Source of the DNA: an uncultured Gammaproteobacteria bacterium
GTDB lineage: Bacteria; Pseudomonadota; Gammaproteobacteria; Ga0077536
Assembly: GCA_938082545.1 (NCBI GenBank)
Contig: CALKCL010000003.1
Location: forward strand, 1 to 50,888
DNA length: 50,888 bases
Direction of reading: 5' to 3'
The position numbers and the translations under genes were made by a program. The notes beneath the pieces were generated by a model. That model was not told the DNA's origin. It did not search any database and saw only the letters and a list, made by a program, of their open reading frames with translations. Positions 27,673 to 37,617 of the stretch are shown here, piece by piece (position 1 is the stretch's first letter; each line of letters begins with the position of its first letter).

Positions 27673-28593
27673 ATGAGTAAAGTAAGTATGCGCGACATGC
27701 TAGAATCTGGGGTCCATTTCGGCCACCAAGCAAGATTTTGGCACCCAAAAATGGCTCCATATATCTTTGGTGCTAAAAATAAAATCCATATTATCAACCT
27801 CGATAAAACTGTTCCGATGTTCGAGACGGGTATCAAATTTGTAGAGCGGCTGGCTTCTAAGCCGGGCCACAATATTATGTTTGTGGGCACGAAACGCTCG
27901 GCTCAGGATCCTATTGAAACCCATGCAAAGCGATGCGGCATGCCATTTGTTAGTAATCGTTGGTTAGGCGGGATGTTGACTAATTTTAAAACTGTAAAAC
28001 AATCAGTTAAAAGACTAAAAGATCTGGAGTCTCAGATAGAGTCGGGTGCTTTAGATGTGTTAACGAAAAAAGAAGGACTGACTATCCGACGTGAAGCCGC
28101 AAAGCTCGGTCAGAGTCTCGGTGGAATAAAAGAAATGAACGGTTTGCCTGACGCTCTTTTTATCGTAGACGTGGGTCATGAAAAAATAGCTGTTGCTGAA
28201 GCTAATAAGCTTGGTATTCCAATAATTGGCATAGTGGACACAAATAATTCGCCTGACGGCATTGATTATGTGATTCCTGGAAACGACGATGCCTCGCGAG
28301 CTGTTTCACTATATGCCCGTGCAGTTGCTGACGCGGTTCTTTCTGGTATGCCTTCCTCTCCAGAAGGAGAAGTTGACGTAAATGGTTTTGTTGAGGTTGA
28401 AGCCGTAGAACCGATTGCCGAAGTCCCTCCTGTTTTAAAGAGTGAAGCGAGTGCTAGTGAAGCGAGTGCTAGTGAAGCGAGTGCTAGTGAAGCGAGTGCT
28501 AGTGAAGCGAGTGCTAGTGAAGCAAGTGCTAGTAGTGAAGTAAGTGCTAGTAGTGAAGCGAGCGCTAGTGAAGAGCCATCGCCATCAGAATGA
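27673..28593 (+). CDS. rpsB: Small ribosomal subunit protein uS2 with a repetitive C-terminal tail
   Basis: Binds the 30S head-body junction with S1. [23 protein letters not shown] is the canonical start, placed behind AGGAGAGAAGTC; an ATG 51 bases upstream lies inside the leader and is rejected. The core runs to about residue 230 with [11 protein letters not shown] and [14 protein letters not shown]. The protein is 306 residues, about 65 longer than E. coli S2 (241). The extra length is an acidic linker and then six exact SEASA units, two variants spaced by Ser, and SEEPSPSE. The stop is followed by the tsf gene 68 bases later. Confidence 0.97.
   Translation: MSKVSMRDMLESGVHFGHQARFWHPKMAPYIFGAKNKIHIINLDKTVPMFETGIKFVERLASKPGHNIMFVGTKRSAQDPIETHAKRCGMPFVSNRWLGGMLTNFKTVKQSVKRLKDLESQIESGALDVLTKKEGLTIRREAAKLGQSLGGIKEMNGLPDALFIVDVGHEKIAVAEANKLGIPIIGIVDTNNSPDGIDYVIPGNDDASRAVSLYARAVADAVLSGMPSSPEGEVDVNGFVEVEAVEPIAEVPPVLKSEASASEASASEASASEASASEASASEASASSEVSASSEASASEEPSPSE
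28441..28566 (+). repeat. 15-bp tandem repeat in the 3' end of rpsB
   Basis: Unit AGTGAAGCGAGTGCT encodes SEASA. Six contiguous units (28441-28530, with one silent change in the sixth) are followed by two more, each preceded by an extra AGT. All changes keep the frame. The array should be prone to copy-number change. Confidence 0.95.
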
Positions 28594-28661
28594 GCTATTA
28601 AAACAGGGACTTCGAAGCAACACCTTCGATAGAAGGTCGCGAAAAAAAAAGGCAATTAATA

Positions 28662-29549
28662 ATGACGATCAATGCAAGCATGGTTAAAGAGCTCCGTGAT
28701 AGATCCGGAGCTGGAATGATGGAATGTAAGAGAGCACTTGTAGAGACAGATGGAAATATTGAAAAAGCAATAGAGCATCTGAGAAAGACAGGTGCCGCTA
28801 AAGCTGCAAAAAAAGCTGGAAGAATTGCGGCAGAAGGAAAAATCATTGTTGTTTCAGACAAAGATTTAACTGTTATGGTAGAAATAAATTCTGAAACAGA
28901 TTTTGTGGCTAAAGACTCCAATTTTCTTAAGTTTTGCGAGCTCGTTGGGAAAACTATTATGGAACAAGCTCCTGATAGTCCCGAATCTCTGCAGGCTTGT
29001 ATCTGCAGCGATGGTAAGGCAATTGAGGAAAAAAGATTAGAATTGATTAGTATCGTTGGTGAAAATATTGGTATTAGAAGGTTCGTAACTGAACAGACTG
29101 TTGGGTTGGCCATTCTAGATTCTTATCTTCATGGAGATCGTATTGGTGTGCTAGTGACTATGGAAGGCGGCGAGCCTGAGCTTTCCAGGGGAATAGCTAT
29201 GCATATAGCGGCTAGTAGTCCTGTTTGCATTGATGATGACCAGATTCCTGCTTCAGTAATAGAGGGCGAGAAGGCGATTTTTCAAGCTCAAGCCGAAGAG
29301 TCAGGAAAACCTCAAAATATAATTGAAAAAATGGTAGAAGGCCGAATTAGAAAATATAAAGCTGAAATAACGCTAATGGGGCAACCTTACGTTCGTAGTC
29401 CTGATCAGACTGTGGGAGAATTGCTTGCATCAAAATCTGCCTGCGTGAGAAAGTTTACGCGTTATGAGTTAGGTGAGGGAATTGAGAAAAAAGAAGAGAA
29501 TTTCGCCGAAGAAGTTATGGCGCAAGCAAAGGCTGCGGGAGAGACTTAG
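28662..29549 (+). CDS. tsf: Elongation factor Ts
   Basis: Nucleotide exchange factor for EF-Tu. The 295 residues begin with the UBA-like domain VKELRDRSGAGMMECKRALVE, then INSETDFVAKDSNF, the site contacting EF-Tu. HIAASSPVCI and a QPYVRSPDQTVGEL segment complete the family pattern. A short CCTTC-GATA-GAAGG hairpin without a T run lies in the gap from rpsB (28623-28636) and could modulate read-through. Confidence 0.97.
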   Translation: MTINASMVKELRDRSGAGMMECKRALVETDGNIEKAIEHLRKTGAAKAAKKAGRIAAEGKIIVVSDKDLTVMVEINSETDFVAKDSNFLKFCELVGKTIMEQAPDSPESLQACICSDGKAIEEKRLELISIVGENIGIRRFVTEQTVGLAILDSYLHGDRIGVLVTMEGGEPELSRGIAMHIAASSPVCIDDDQIPASVIEGEKAIFQAQAEESGKPQNIIEKMVEGRIRKYKAEITLMGQPYVRSPDQTVGELLASKSACVRKFTRYELGEGIEKKEENFAEEVMAQAKAAGET

Positions 29550-29580
29550 GCTAGGTAACTGGATTCGGAGAACTTGATAG

Positions 29581-30327
29581 ATGGGACAATCTAGTGAAGG
29601 TTTATACTATAAAAGAGTCTTGGTGAAGCTTAGTGGAGAAGCCCTACTTGGAGATGAATTGTATGGCATTGATCCAGTAGTTATTGGCCAAGTGAGTGCA
29701 GAGATAGGCGCACTGGTTGCCCAAAAAATCCAAGTAGCTATTGTCATTGGCGGGGGTAATATTTTTAGAGGGGCAGGATTGGCAGCTGGAGGTATAGACC
29801 GGGTAACCGCCGACCAAATGGGAATGCTTGCTACAGTGATCAACGCTTTAGCTATTCAAGATTCGTTAGAACGAACAGGCATGTCGGCTAGAGTTATGTC
29901 GGCAATCAAAATAAATGAAGTATGTGAGGACTATATCAGACGTCGTGCAGTGAGACATTTGGAAAAAGGAAGGGTAGTTGTAATGGCTGCCGGAACTGGG
30001 AACCCATTTTTTACCACTGATTCTGCTGCGAGCCTTCGTGCTATAGAAATAAACGCTGACCTTCTTGTTAAAGCAACAAAAGTAGATGGGATATACTCAG
30101 CAGATCCAAAGCTAGATCCGTCGGCTAAGCGTTATGATGTCCTTCACTATGACCAAGTGCTGGAACAAAAACTACAAGTTATGGATGCCACCGCGATAGT
30201 TCTGTGTAGAGAAAATTCTATGCCGCTTCGGGTCGTAGACATGACCAAACCTGGTTCCTTTCTGGCTGCAGCCCTTGGAGAGCAGGTTGGAACACTAGTA
30301 ACCGGTGAGGGTAAAAAAAGTGAATAA
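29581..30327 (+). CDS. pyrH: UMP kinase
   Basis: Phosphorylates UMP to UDP; hexameric, regulated by GTP and UTP in E. coli. The 248 residues show [33 protein letters not shown], the [14 protein letters not shown] helix, and [15 protein letters not shown]. Overlaps the start of frr by eight bases. Confidence 0.97.
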   Translation: MGQSSEGLYYKRVLVKLSGEALLGDELYGIDPVVIGQVSAEIGALVAQKIQVAIVIGGGNIFRGAGLAAGGIDRVTADQMGMLATVINALAIQDSLERTGMSARVMSAIKINEVCEDYIRRRAVRHLEKGRVVVMAAGTGNPFFTTDSAASLRAIEINADLLVKATKVDGIYSADPKLDPSAKRYDVLHYDQVLEQKLQVMDATAIVLCRENSMPLRVVDMTKPGSFLAAALGEQVGTLVTGEGKKSE

Positions 30328-30874
30328 AATTTTTGAAGATGCAAGAAAACGAATGGGTAAAAGCGTGGAATCGTTCAAATCTGATATTTCGCGAGTGAGG
30401 ACGGGTAGAGCGCATCCCAGCTTATTAGAACATTTAATGGTCGATTATTATGGAACTAGTACGCCAATCACACAGACAGCCAGTGTAAGTTTAGAGGACT
30501 CTCGAACTTTGCTAATCACTGTATGGGATGCAGGCGCAGTAAAGCTAATTGAGAAATCTATACTAAACTCAGATTTAGGACTTAATCCTAACACCGCGGG
30601 TACAGTAATTCGTGTTCCGGTGCCTCCTTTGACTGAAGAGCGACGACAGGCATTGGTTAAAATTCTAAAAAATGAAGCGGAACAAGCAAAAGTAGCTGTG
30701 AGAAATATCCGACGAGATAGTTTAAGCAAGCTCAAAGATCTTAAGAAGAATAAAGAAATTTCTGAGGATGATGAGCGGTCGGGAGACGTTGAGACACAAA
30801 AAATCACTGATGAACACGTGAAGTTGGTTGATGAGATTGTGGTCCAGAAAGAGAAAGAAATTGTTGAGATCTAG
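30320..30874 (+). CDS. frr: Ribosome recycling factor
   Basis: Splits the post-termination ribosome with EF-G. GTG start gives [19 protein letters not shown], with GAGGGT eight bases upstream and the pyrH stop overlapping; an in-frame GTG 15 bases earlier is less consistent with the family. [19 protein letters not shown] and the [13 protein letters not shown] helix are diagnostic. 184 residues, against 185 in E. coli. Confidence 0.97.
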   Translation: MNKIFEDARKRMGKSVESFKSDISRVRTGRAHPSLLEHLMVDYYGTSTPITQTASVSLEDSRTLLITVWDAGAVKLIEKSILNSDLGLNPNTAGTVIRVPVPPLTEERRQALVKILKNEAEQAKVAVRNIRRDSLSKLKDLKKNKEISEDDERSGDVETQKITDEHVKLVDEIVVQKEKEIVEI

Positions 30875-30952
30875 GAATTAATTAGATCAAGGAGTCTCAG
30901 TCGGTCTAATGAGTTTTCATAGCAACTTCTATTGTATTCCACAGAGGCCGTG

Positions 30953-31684
30953 ATGACGATTCGCGACACTCCTAAGCATATAGCAATCGTTATGGACGGA
31001 AACGGACGATGGGCCGAAAAGCGCGGGCTAAATCGAGTAAATGGCCATAAAAAAGGTGTTGATGCTGCGAGACGGATGGTTAAGGTCTGCATAAAAAAAG
31101 GAATTGAAACGCTATCCCTCTTTGCCTTTAGTACTGAGAATTGGCGGAGGCCTTCATCTGAAGTGCAATTTTTGATGACGCTCTTGGTAACTTCAATTAA
31201 TTCTGAAAGAGCATCTTTGCTCGAAAACGGTGTGAGAGTAAGCGTGATAGGTGATCGCGAACCATTTTCTCTCGACCTTAAAAAAGCAATTGGAAATATA
31301 GAAAACACGACTCGAGAATGTGATCGCATGCATTTGGTGCTAGCTGTTAATTACGGCGGTAAATGGGAAATAGCTCAGGTTGCAAAATCAATTGCGGAAC
31401 AAGTGGTTGATGGTTCACTACTCAAAGAGGAAATTAATGAGGGACTTTTCGACGAGCTTATGAAGTTGCCTGGAGATTCTTCACCCGATTTGTTTATCCG
31501 AGCTGGGGGCGAGCATCGCTTGAGCAATTACTATTTGTGGCAGATGGCTTATACAGAGTTATATTTTGTAGATTGCTTGTGGCCAGATTTTCATGAAAAC
31601 CACCTGACTGATGCCATTACTAGTTACAGTAATCGGCAACGACGTTTTGGCGGCTTGTTGGGTGATGATGGAGATCCTTGTTGA
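30953..31684 (+). CDS. uppS: (2E,6E)-farnesyl-diphosphate-specific ditrans,polycis-undecaprenyl-diphosphate synthase
   Basis: Makes the C55 lipid carrier for peptidoglycan and LPS O-chains. The 243 residues show HIAIVMDGNGRWAEKRG with Asp15 binding the diphosphate and Mg, LFAFSTENWRRP, and the end FIRAGGEHRLSNYYLWQMAYTELYF. In most members the last motif reads RTSGExRlSNF; here Ala-Gly replaces Thr-Ser. AGAGG lies five bases before the chosen ATG; a TTG 21 bases earlier is possible. Confidence 0.96.
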   Translation: MTIRDTPKHIAIVMDGNGRWAEKRGLNRVNGHKKGVDAARRMVKVCIKKGIETLSLFAFSTENWRRPSSEVQFLMTLLVTSINSERASLLENGVRVSVIGDREPFSLDLKKAIGNIENTTRECDRMHLVLAVNYGGKWEIAQVAKSIAEQVVDGSLLKEEINEGLFDELMKLPGDSSPDLFIRAGGEHRLSNYYLWQMAYTELYFVDCLWPDFHENHLTDAITSYSNRQRRFGGLLGDDGDPC

Positions 31685-31692
31685 GAAGAGTT

Positions 31693-31712
31693 ATAAAGAG
31701 ATACCTCTTTAT
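31693..31712. other. Perfect 8-bp inverted repeat between uppS and cdsA
   Basis: ATAAAGAG-ATAC-CTCTTTAT, 28 bases before the cdsA ATG. There is no T run, so it is not a terminator. It may be an mRNA stability or processing hairpin. Confidence 0.4.
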
Positions 31713-31740
31713 CAAATGGCGTGATCGTCGCGGGTAATAG

Positions 31741-32562
31741 ATGAGATTGTTAAGTAGTCGTTTATTAACTGGGGTTTGTGCTTTTGCAGCATTCGCTGCC
31801 TTTGGTTTAATGGCCCAAGATCCAGTCGCTTCGATATTTTTTTTAGGAGTTTTGTTTCTCGCAGGAATCGAGTGGGGCGGACTTTCCGGTCTGCAATCAA
31901 TCTGCGGGAAGACGCTTTATTCGTTGCTAATCTGTATTCTTTCAGTTGTAGTTTTAGACTTGAGTACGCTAGCCCAAGAAAATCGGCAGCTAGCTGCATA
32001 CTTGATATTAGTTCTTTGGCTCGCGGCTCTTTTTTGGCTTGCTTTGTACCAGAAAACTGGGAAAGGAATAATCACGAATAAGATAAGATTAGGGGCCGTT
32101 GGTGCATTAGTCCTTGTGCCTATGGCCGTCTCAGTCATGACGATTAAAAATTCTAATTTATATTTTCTTTTGTCATTAATTCTTGTGGTAAGCTGCTCCG
32201 ATATATTCGCTTTCGTTGGTGGAAAATTATTCGGTCGTCGCAAGTTGATGCCTAATGTTAGCCCTGGAAAGACATGGGAGGGGTTAATATTTGGCATGTT
32301 AGGGGCTATGTTTATAGGGAATCTACTTTATCTGGCTAACCCAGTTCTTAATTTATATATATGGAATGCTGTTGTCGCCATTACCACTTTGGCGGCAGTG
32401 GTCGGAGATTTGTTTGAAAGCATGATAAAGCGTTTTCGTAAGGTTAAAAATAGCGGTACTGTATTGCCCGGTCACGGCGGAGTCCTCGATCGATTAGATA
32501 GCTTATGTGCGGCCGCTCCGGTCTACCTTTGCGCACTGCTCCACGTGGGGTACATTACATGA
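31741..32562 (+). CDS. cdsA: Phosphatidate cytidylyltransferase
   Basis: Makes CDP-diacylglycerol, the precursor of all phospholipids. The 273-residue protein is almost all membrane helices. The end carries the family signature: SDIFAFVGGKLFGRR, NVSPGKTWEGL, GDLFESMIKRF and LPGHGGVLDRLDS. One conserved position differs: the usual Lys-Asp-Ser-Gly reads K-N-S-G, with Asn237 (codon AAT) in place of Asp. The other acidic residues of the signature are intact, so it is probably active. ATGA overlap with dxr. Confidence 0.94.
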   Translation: MRLLSSRLLTGVCAFAAFAAFGLMAQDPVASIFFLGVLFLAGIEWGGLSGLQSICGKTLYSLLICILSVVVLDLSTLAQENRQLAAYLILVLWLAALFWLALYQKTGKGIITNKIRLGAVGALVLVPMAVSVMTIKNSNLYFLLSLILVVSCSDIFAFVGGKLFGRRKLMPNVSPGKTWEGLIFGMLGAMFIGNLLYLANPVLNLYIWNAVVAITTLAAVVGDLFESMIKRFRKVKNSGTVLPGHGGVLDRLDSLCAAAPVYLCALLHVGYIT

Positions 32563-33740
32563 TTAACCTAACAATTCTAGGGTCAACGGGGACAATCGGT
32601 GTTAATACTCTTGATGTCGTTACTCGGATGGCAGAAAAATTTCACATCTTTGCGCTAACGGCTAACTTCAATGTTGACCTGATGTATTCTCAATGTCTTA
32701 CTTGGCAGCCAGACTATGCTGTTATGGCCGATGAAGCTTCAGCTGAGTCCCTGCGCGAACGCCTCAAAAATGAGCGTCCGGACACCTTGGTGTTGGCGGG
32801 TCCTGAAGCTCTTGAGTTTGTTTCAGCAGATAGTCGGACCGATTATGTGATGGCTGGGATTGTTGGAGCTGCCGGACTCCTGTCGTCCTTAGCAGCGGCG
32901 AAAACCGGAAAGCGCGTGCTTCTCGCTAATAAAGAAGCATTAGTTATGTCTGGACAGCTCTTCATGGATGAAGTGGCGGCTTCAGGTGCCGAGTTACTTC
33001 CTATCGATAGTGAACATAATGCAATCTTTCAATGTCTTCCCAAAAATGATGCTAGGCAGGTTGTTAAACAAGGGGTGCAGTCCTTGCTGCTCACGGCTTC
33101 AGGAGGACCGTTTAGAGGTTATAACAAAGAGAAGCTAAGTCTAGTAACACCAGAAGAGGCATGTGCTCACCCAAATTGGGAGATGGGCAAAAAAATCTCG
33201 GTTGACTCTGCCACTATGATGAATAAAGGGTTAGAAGTAATTGAGGCGTGCTGGCTTTTCGGAGTATCTCCGGAGAATGTTAATGTGGTTGTACATCCTC
33301 AGAGCGTAATTCATTCTATGGTTCAGTACATTGATGGCTCGGTAATCGCTCAGATGGGGCAGCCAGATATGAGGACACCAATAGCATATAGCCTAGGTTG
33401 GCCCGAACGAGTGCAATCAGGAGTTGGGAACCTCGATTTATTTGCGGTGAGCCAACTTGATTTTCAGAAACCTGATAATGTTAATTTCCCTTGCTTAAAT
33501 CTTGCGCGAGATGCATTTTTGAAAGGAGGGACTGCTCCTGCAGTGATGAATGCGGCAAATGAAGTCGCGGTAGCTGCTTTTTTAGACGGTAAAGTATCAT
33601 TTGCTGATATTCCTTTGTTCATTGAAAAAGCACTATCAAACGCTTCGATAGTAGAAGCTGATTCTTTAGATAAAATTTTGGATGCAGATCTGATGACTCG
33701 GGAGATGCTTGTCGGTTTAATTATGGATGCTTCAACATGA
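32559..33740 (+). CDS. dxr: 1-deoxy-D-xylulose 5-phosphate reductoisomerase
   Basis: Second step of the MEP isoprenoid pathway, feeding UppS. The 393 residues show the NADPH site TILGSTGTIGVNTLDV, ANKEALVMSGQL, metal ligands in LPIDSEHNAIFQCL, and TASGGPFRGY. The frame extends 54 bases upstream inside cdsA, but the ATG overlapping the cdsA stop gives the canonical N-terminus. Confidence 0.97.
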   Translation: MINLTILGSTGTIGVNTLDVVTRMAEKFHIFALTANFNVDLMYSQCLTWQPDYAVMADEASAESLRERLKNERPDTLVLAGPEALEFVSADSRTDYVMAGIVGAAGLLSSLAAAKTGKRVLLANKEALVMSGQLFMDEVAASGAELLPIDSEHNAIFQCLPKNDARQVVKQGVQSLLLTASGGPFRGYNKEKLSLVTPEEACAHPNWEMGKKISVDSATMMNKGLEVIEACWLFGVSPENVNVVVHPQSVIHSMVQYIDGSVIAQMGQPDMRTPIAYSLGWPERVQSGVGNLDLFAVSQLDFQKPDNVNFPCLNLARDAFLKGGTAPAVMNAANEVAVAAFLDGKVSFADIPLFIEKALSNASIVEADSLDKILDADLMTREMLVGLIMDAST

Positions 33741-35095
33741 ATGAAATCCTGTTTTCAGGGATATTTTTTCTTCTCGCATTAGGAGTACTAGTTGGTATCC
33801 ATGAGCTCGGGCACTACAGTGCCGCTCGTTGGGCAGATGTTAAGGTTCTCAGATTTTCTTTTGGTTTTGGCCCTGTAGTTCTGGAGAAAAAAATTGGTGA
33901 GACCCTCTTCTCCATAGCTTTAGTGCCACTTGGAGGCTTTGTTCGGATGCTAGACGAAGTAGAGGGCGTTGTAGAGGATTGCGAGAAAGAGCGAGCCTTC
34001 AATCAGAAATCTCTTCTGCAAAGAACAATTATCGTGGGAGCAGGGCCATTCATTAACATTGTGTTTGCGGTTATCGCTTACTGGGCTATGTTAGTTGTCG
34101 GAGCGTCGGGGATAAGTTCCATTGTTGGCTCTGTAGATGCAAACTCAATTGCTTTTAAGGCTGGATTGGAATCAAACGACGCAATAGATTCGATTGATGG
34201 TCATAAAGTAAACACTTGGGATGGTGTCCTTAAAAGATCAATTACTGGAATTGTTGACAAAAGAAATGTTCCTTTTACGTACACCAATGAAAATGGGTTG
34301 AGGGGCTCTTCATTCTTTGATTTTTCATCTGTGGTTTTTGATGATCTGGCAGAAAAAAACCTACTTACTACAATGGGAGTGACTATAAAACATTCCATTT
34401 TACCCCCCGTGATTGACAAAGTAATCCCGGGAGGCGCCGCGGAAGTGGCAGGATTGCATCCAGGCGATAAAATCTTAGCTTCGAACGCGGTTCCTGTGAA
34501 GTCATGGACGCAGTGGGTCGATATTGTCCGTGCGAGCGCAGACCTGGACTTGCGGATTAATATTGAGCGAGACGAAAACACTCGAACACTTATCGTGAGG
34601 CCGCATGCCGTTCAAGAGAGTGGAGCGATGGTCGGAAAAATTGGCGCCCAAGTCAGAATTCCTGAAGGTTTCGAGTACGCGCCTATGTCGAAAGAGCATT
34701 TCGGCGTTTTAGCTGCATTTCCTCAAGCTATTGAACGTACTTGGACAATGTCGACGATGACTTTGAGTTTCATAGGAAAAATGCTTTCAGGGGAGATCTC
34801 GCCAAAAAACTTGAGTGGCCCTGTTTCTATTGCACAATATGCAGGCCAATCAGCGGGGATGGGCCTCGCCCGATTTTTAGAGTTTTTGGCGTTGATAAGC
34901 ATTAGTTTAGGAATTCTAAATCTTTTGCCAATACCCATGCTTGATGGGGGACACTTGCTCTACTACCTGATAGAATTTGTAAGTGGGCGACCTGTGTCAG
35001 TGCGTGTTCAGAGAATAGGGCAGCAGATTGGTTTTGTTCTGTTAATCGCGCTGATGGGGACTGCGTTTTATAACGATCTCGTGCGGCTTCAATAA
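33737..35095 (+). CDS. rseP: Site-2 protease RseP
   Basis: Intramembrane zinc protease that cuts RseA to release sigma-E and clears signal peptides. The zinc site HELGH (His22, Glu23, His26) lies in the first membrane helix, and LNLLPIPMLDGGHL near the C-terminus supplies the third ligand. Two PDZ domains lie in the periplasmic loop; the second begins near IPGGAAEVAGLHPGDKIL. 452 residues. ATGA overlap with dxr and followed by bamA, so folding stress and OMP assembly genes are linked. Confidence 0.96.
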   Translation: MNEILFSGIFFLLALGVLVGIHELGHYSAARWADVKVLRFSFGFGPVVLEKKIGETLFSIALVPLGGFVRMLDEVEGVVEDCEKERAFNQKSLLQRTIIVGAGPFINIVFAVIAYWAMLVVGASGISSIVGSVDANSIAFKAGLESNDAIDSIDGHKVNTWDGVLKRSITGIVDKRNVPFTYTNENGLRGSSFFDFSSVVFDDLAEKNLLTTMGVTIKHSILPPVIDKVIPGGAAEVAGLHPGDKILASNAVPVKSWTQWVDIVRASADLDLRINIERDENTRTLIVRPHAVQESGAMVGKIGAQVRIPEGFEYAPMSKEHFGVLAAFPQAIERTWTMSTMTLSFIGKMLSGEISPKNLSGPVSIAQYAGQSAGMGLARFLEFLALISISLGILNLLPIPMLDGGHLLYYLIEFVSGRPVSVRVQRIGQQIGFVLLIALMGTAFYNDLVRLQ

Positions 35096-35134
35096 TCGTT
35101 GATGGGTACGAGATAAAAAGTAAGAAAAAATATT

Positions 35135-37495
35135 ATGCGATTTAGAATATCCCGAAACATTTTAGGGCTTCTGTTAACACTCAGTATGGCAAGCGCACTG
35201 GCGGTTGAGACATTTGTGGTTGATGATATCCGTGTGGAGGGACTCGATAGGATATCGGCCGGTGCGATCTTCAATTATCTACCAATTGCTGTAGGCGATA
35301 CCGTTGATGAGCGCCGAGCGCGGGATGCTATACGTGCACTCTACAAGACAGGACTATTCAAAGATGTAAGATTAGATAGCGACGGAGATGTCTTGGTCGT
35401 AACGATTATAGAGCGTGAGACGATAGCCGCACTGGTTTTTGACGGCAACACTGCTATTAAGACTGAAGATCTCGAAAAAGGTCTTAAGGACGCGGGTTTT
35501 GCCGAAGGGGAAGTCTTTAACGATGCTAAATTAGATAAAGTTATACAGGAGCTTAAGCGACAGTATTTTGCGAATGGGAAATACGCTGTAAAACTAGATA
35601 CAGAAGTAATCCCGACGGGAGACGAAGCCGTCGCTATTCACTTCAATATTTCTGAAGGTCCATCAGCTAAAATCAAACAGATCAATATAATCGGAAACAA
35701 ATCATTTGAAACGGAGCAGCTTAAGAAATTATTCAAGCTAAATACTACCAATATGCTCAGTTGGTTCAGAAAAGACGACCAGTATTCCAAGTCTAAGCTC
35801 TCGGGTGATCTCGAGACTTTACGTTCATTGTATTTGGATACTGGGTTCATCAACTTTTCAATAGACTCAACGCAAGTATCCATAACGCCAGATAAATCAG
35901 ATGTTTATATCACCATTAATGTCGACGAAGGAGAGAGGTATTTAATAGGGGATGTGAAACTATCGGGAACTCTGATTGTGCCTCCTGCAGAGTTGTTTAG
36001 GTGGGTATTTACGCGTAAAGGAATGGTTTTTTCTCGTAAGGCGTTGACTGCTACCAGCAAGAATGTGACTGATAGGCTCGGGAATGAAGGCTATGCTTTT
36101 GCTAACTGCAACGCAATACCTCAAATTAACGAAGACACGGGTACAGTGGACATTACTTACTTTATAGATCCCGGCCAGCGCACCTATGTTAGACGCGTGA
36201 ACTTTTTTGGAAATGCAAAGACCCGCGACGAAGTTATGAGAAGGGAGATGAGACAGTTAGAAGGTGGTTGGATATCAACGAAAAAAATTGAACGGAGTAA
36301 GACGCGTCTCAGAAGGTTGGGCTATTTTGAGGATGTTGCAGTCGAGACACCCTCAGTCGAAGGTACCCCTGATCAAGTAGATGTTAACTTTTCAGTAATA
36401 GAGAGACCTTCGGGGAATCTAATGCTTGGCTTTGGATTTTCCCAATCAGCTGGATTTATTCTTAATACCAACGTCAATCAGAACAATTTTCTGGGAAGCG
36501 GAAAGAGCGTTAATTTTGCCTTTAACAACAGTGATATTCAAAAGACATTTCGGCTAGGTTACATGGACCCATTCTGGACTGAAGATGGAGTAGCTAGGGG
36601 ATTCGATATCATGTACAGCAAGAGTGATGCTGGTCGTCGGCGTGTTTCAAGGTACGAAACTGAAAGCCTTTCATTCGGGGTGAAGCTTGGCCTGCCGATC
36701 ACGGAACATAATCACATAATGACTGGGCTTTCTTATGAGTCAACTAAAATTAATACAGACCCTAGTTTACTCGATCCGATAATTGCCACTTTTATGAGGC
36801 AAGAAGGGAAGAGTTACAACAGTATAAAATTTAATACATCTTATTCTTACGATACTCGTAATGATGGTATATTTCCGGACAGAGGAGTGTTGCAACGTAT
36901 ACAAGCTATTGCCGCTTTACCAGGAGGGGATCTTAAATATTGGAAAGCGGAATATGATGGAAGGATATACAGTCCTTTAGGGAAAGGTTTTACCGGTCTT
37001 CTTAAGGCGCACGTTGGTTATGGTGAAGCTTATGGAGGGACGAGTGGGCTGCCTTTCTTTGAGAATTTTTATGCTGGAGGTCCTAGAACTGTGCGTGGAT
37101 TTGATGAGCACTCATTGGGACCTCAGGACTTATATGGTCGCGCATTGGGAGGACATACCACCGTGGTCTTTAATGCTGAAGTCTTGATCCCAGTGCCAGC
37201 CTTGGCCGAATTTAAATCTGTAAGATTTTCTGGATTTATTGACGCAGGTAATGTCTGGAGTGACAGCGGTTATAGCTTCGTTGAAAACACAGGTGATTAT
37301 GTGCGCGGTGAGGATGGACAGCCCTTGGCGATGAGTAAGAGCTTTTCGTTCTCAGACATGAGGATGTCAACTGGAGTGTCGGCGTCCTGGATGTCGCCAT
37401 TTGGAATGTTAGCTGTCAGCTATGCATTTCCGTTGAGAGACAAGTGGTACGATGAAGTCCAGAAGTTTCAGTTTAACTTTGGGGCACAGTATTAA
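35135..37495 (+). CDS. bamA: Outer membrane protein assembly factor BamA
   Basis: Central subunit of the BAM complex inserting beta-barrel proteins. The 786 residues have a signal peptide (NILGLLLTLSMASALA), five POTRA domains to about residue 420 and a 16-strand barrel. GGPRTVRGFDEHSLGPQD contains the conserved VRGF of loop 6. The C-terminus (KFQFNFGAQY) ends in an aromatic residue of the kind recognised by BAM itself, though Tyr replaces the more usual Phe/Trp. Confidence 0.97.
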   Translation: MRFRISRNILGLLLTLSMASALAVETFVVDDIRVEGLDRISAGAIFNYLPIAVGDTVDERRARDAIRALYKTGLFKDVRLDSDGDVLVVTIIERETIAALVFDGNTAIKTEDLEKGLKDAGFAEGEVFNDAKLDKVIQELKRQYFANGKYAVKLDTEVIPTGDEAVAIHFNISEGPSAKIKQINIIGNKSFETEQLKKLFKLNTTNMLSWFRKDDQYSKSKLSGDLETLRSLYLDTGFINFSIDSTQVSITPDKSDVYITINVDEGERYLIGDVKLSGTLIVPPAELFRWVFTRKGMVFSRKALTATSKNVTDRLGNEGYAFANCNAIPQINEDTGTVDITYFIDPGQRTYVRRVNFFGNAKTRDEVMRREMRQLEGGWISTKKIERSKTRLRRLGYFEDVAVETPSVEGTPDQVDVNFSVIERPSGNLMLGFGFSQSAGFILNTNVNQNNFLGSGKSVNFAFNNSDIQKTFRLGYMDPFWTEDGVARGFDIMYSKSDAGRRRVSRYETESLSFGVKLGLPITEHNHIMTGLSYESTKINTDPSLLDPIIATFMRQEGKSYNSIKFNTSYSYDTRNDGIFPDRGVLQRIQAIAALPGGDLKYWKAEYDGRIYSPLGKGFTGLLKAHVGYGEAYGGTSGLPFFENFYAGGPRTVRGFDEHSLGPQDLYGRALGGHTTVVFNAEVLIPVPALAEFKSVRFSGFIDAGNVWSDSGYSFVENTGDYVRGEDGQPLAMSKSFSFSDMRMSTGVSASWMSPFGMLAVSYAFPLRDKWYDEVQKFQFNFGAQY

Positions 37496-37617
37496 TTATA
37501 TTAATGGGCTAGAGATTCCACTTTCGTGGCGAGATATGACACAATCAAGTGCATACGGCGAAAAGTACTCTCTGTAGTCTTTTTTGTTAGCTATCTATTC
37601 TTATTTGGAGTGTTCAG

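Noticed and set aside
28623-28636. Hairpin between rpsB and tsf as a terminator
   Set aside because: CCTTC-GATA-GAAGG is short and followed by A, not T; at most it modulates transcription.
28266-28655. Minus-strand frame rich in Ala-Leu-Ala-Ser repeats
   Set aside because: It is the complement of the rpsB SEASA repeat and ends inside the rpsB/tsf junction; rpsB is the clear gene here.
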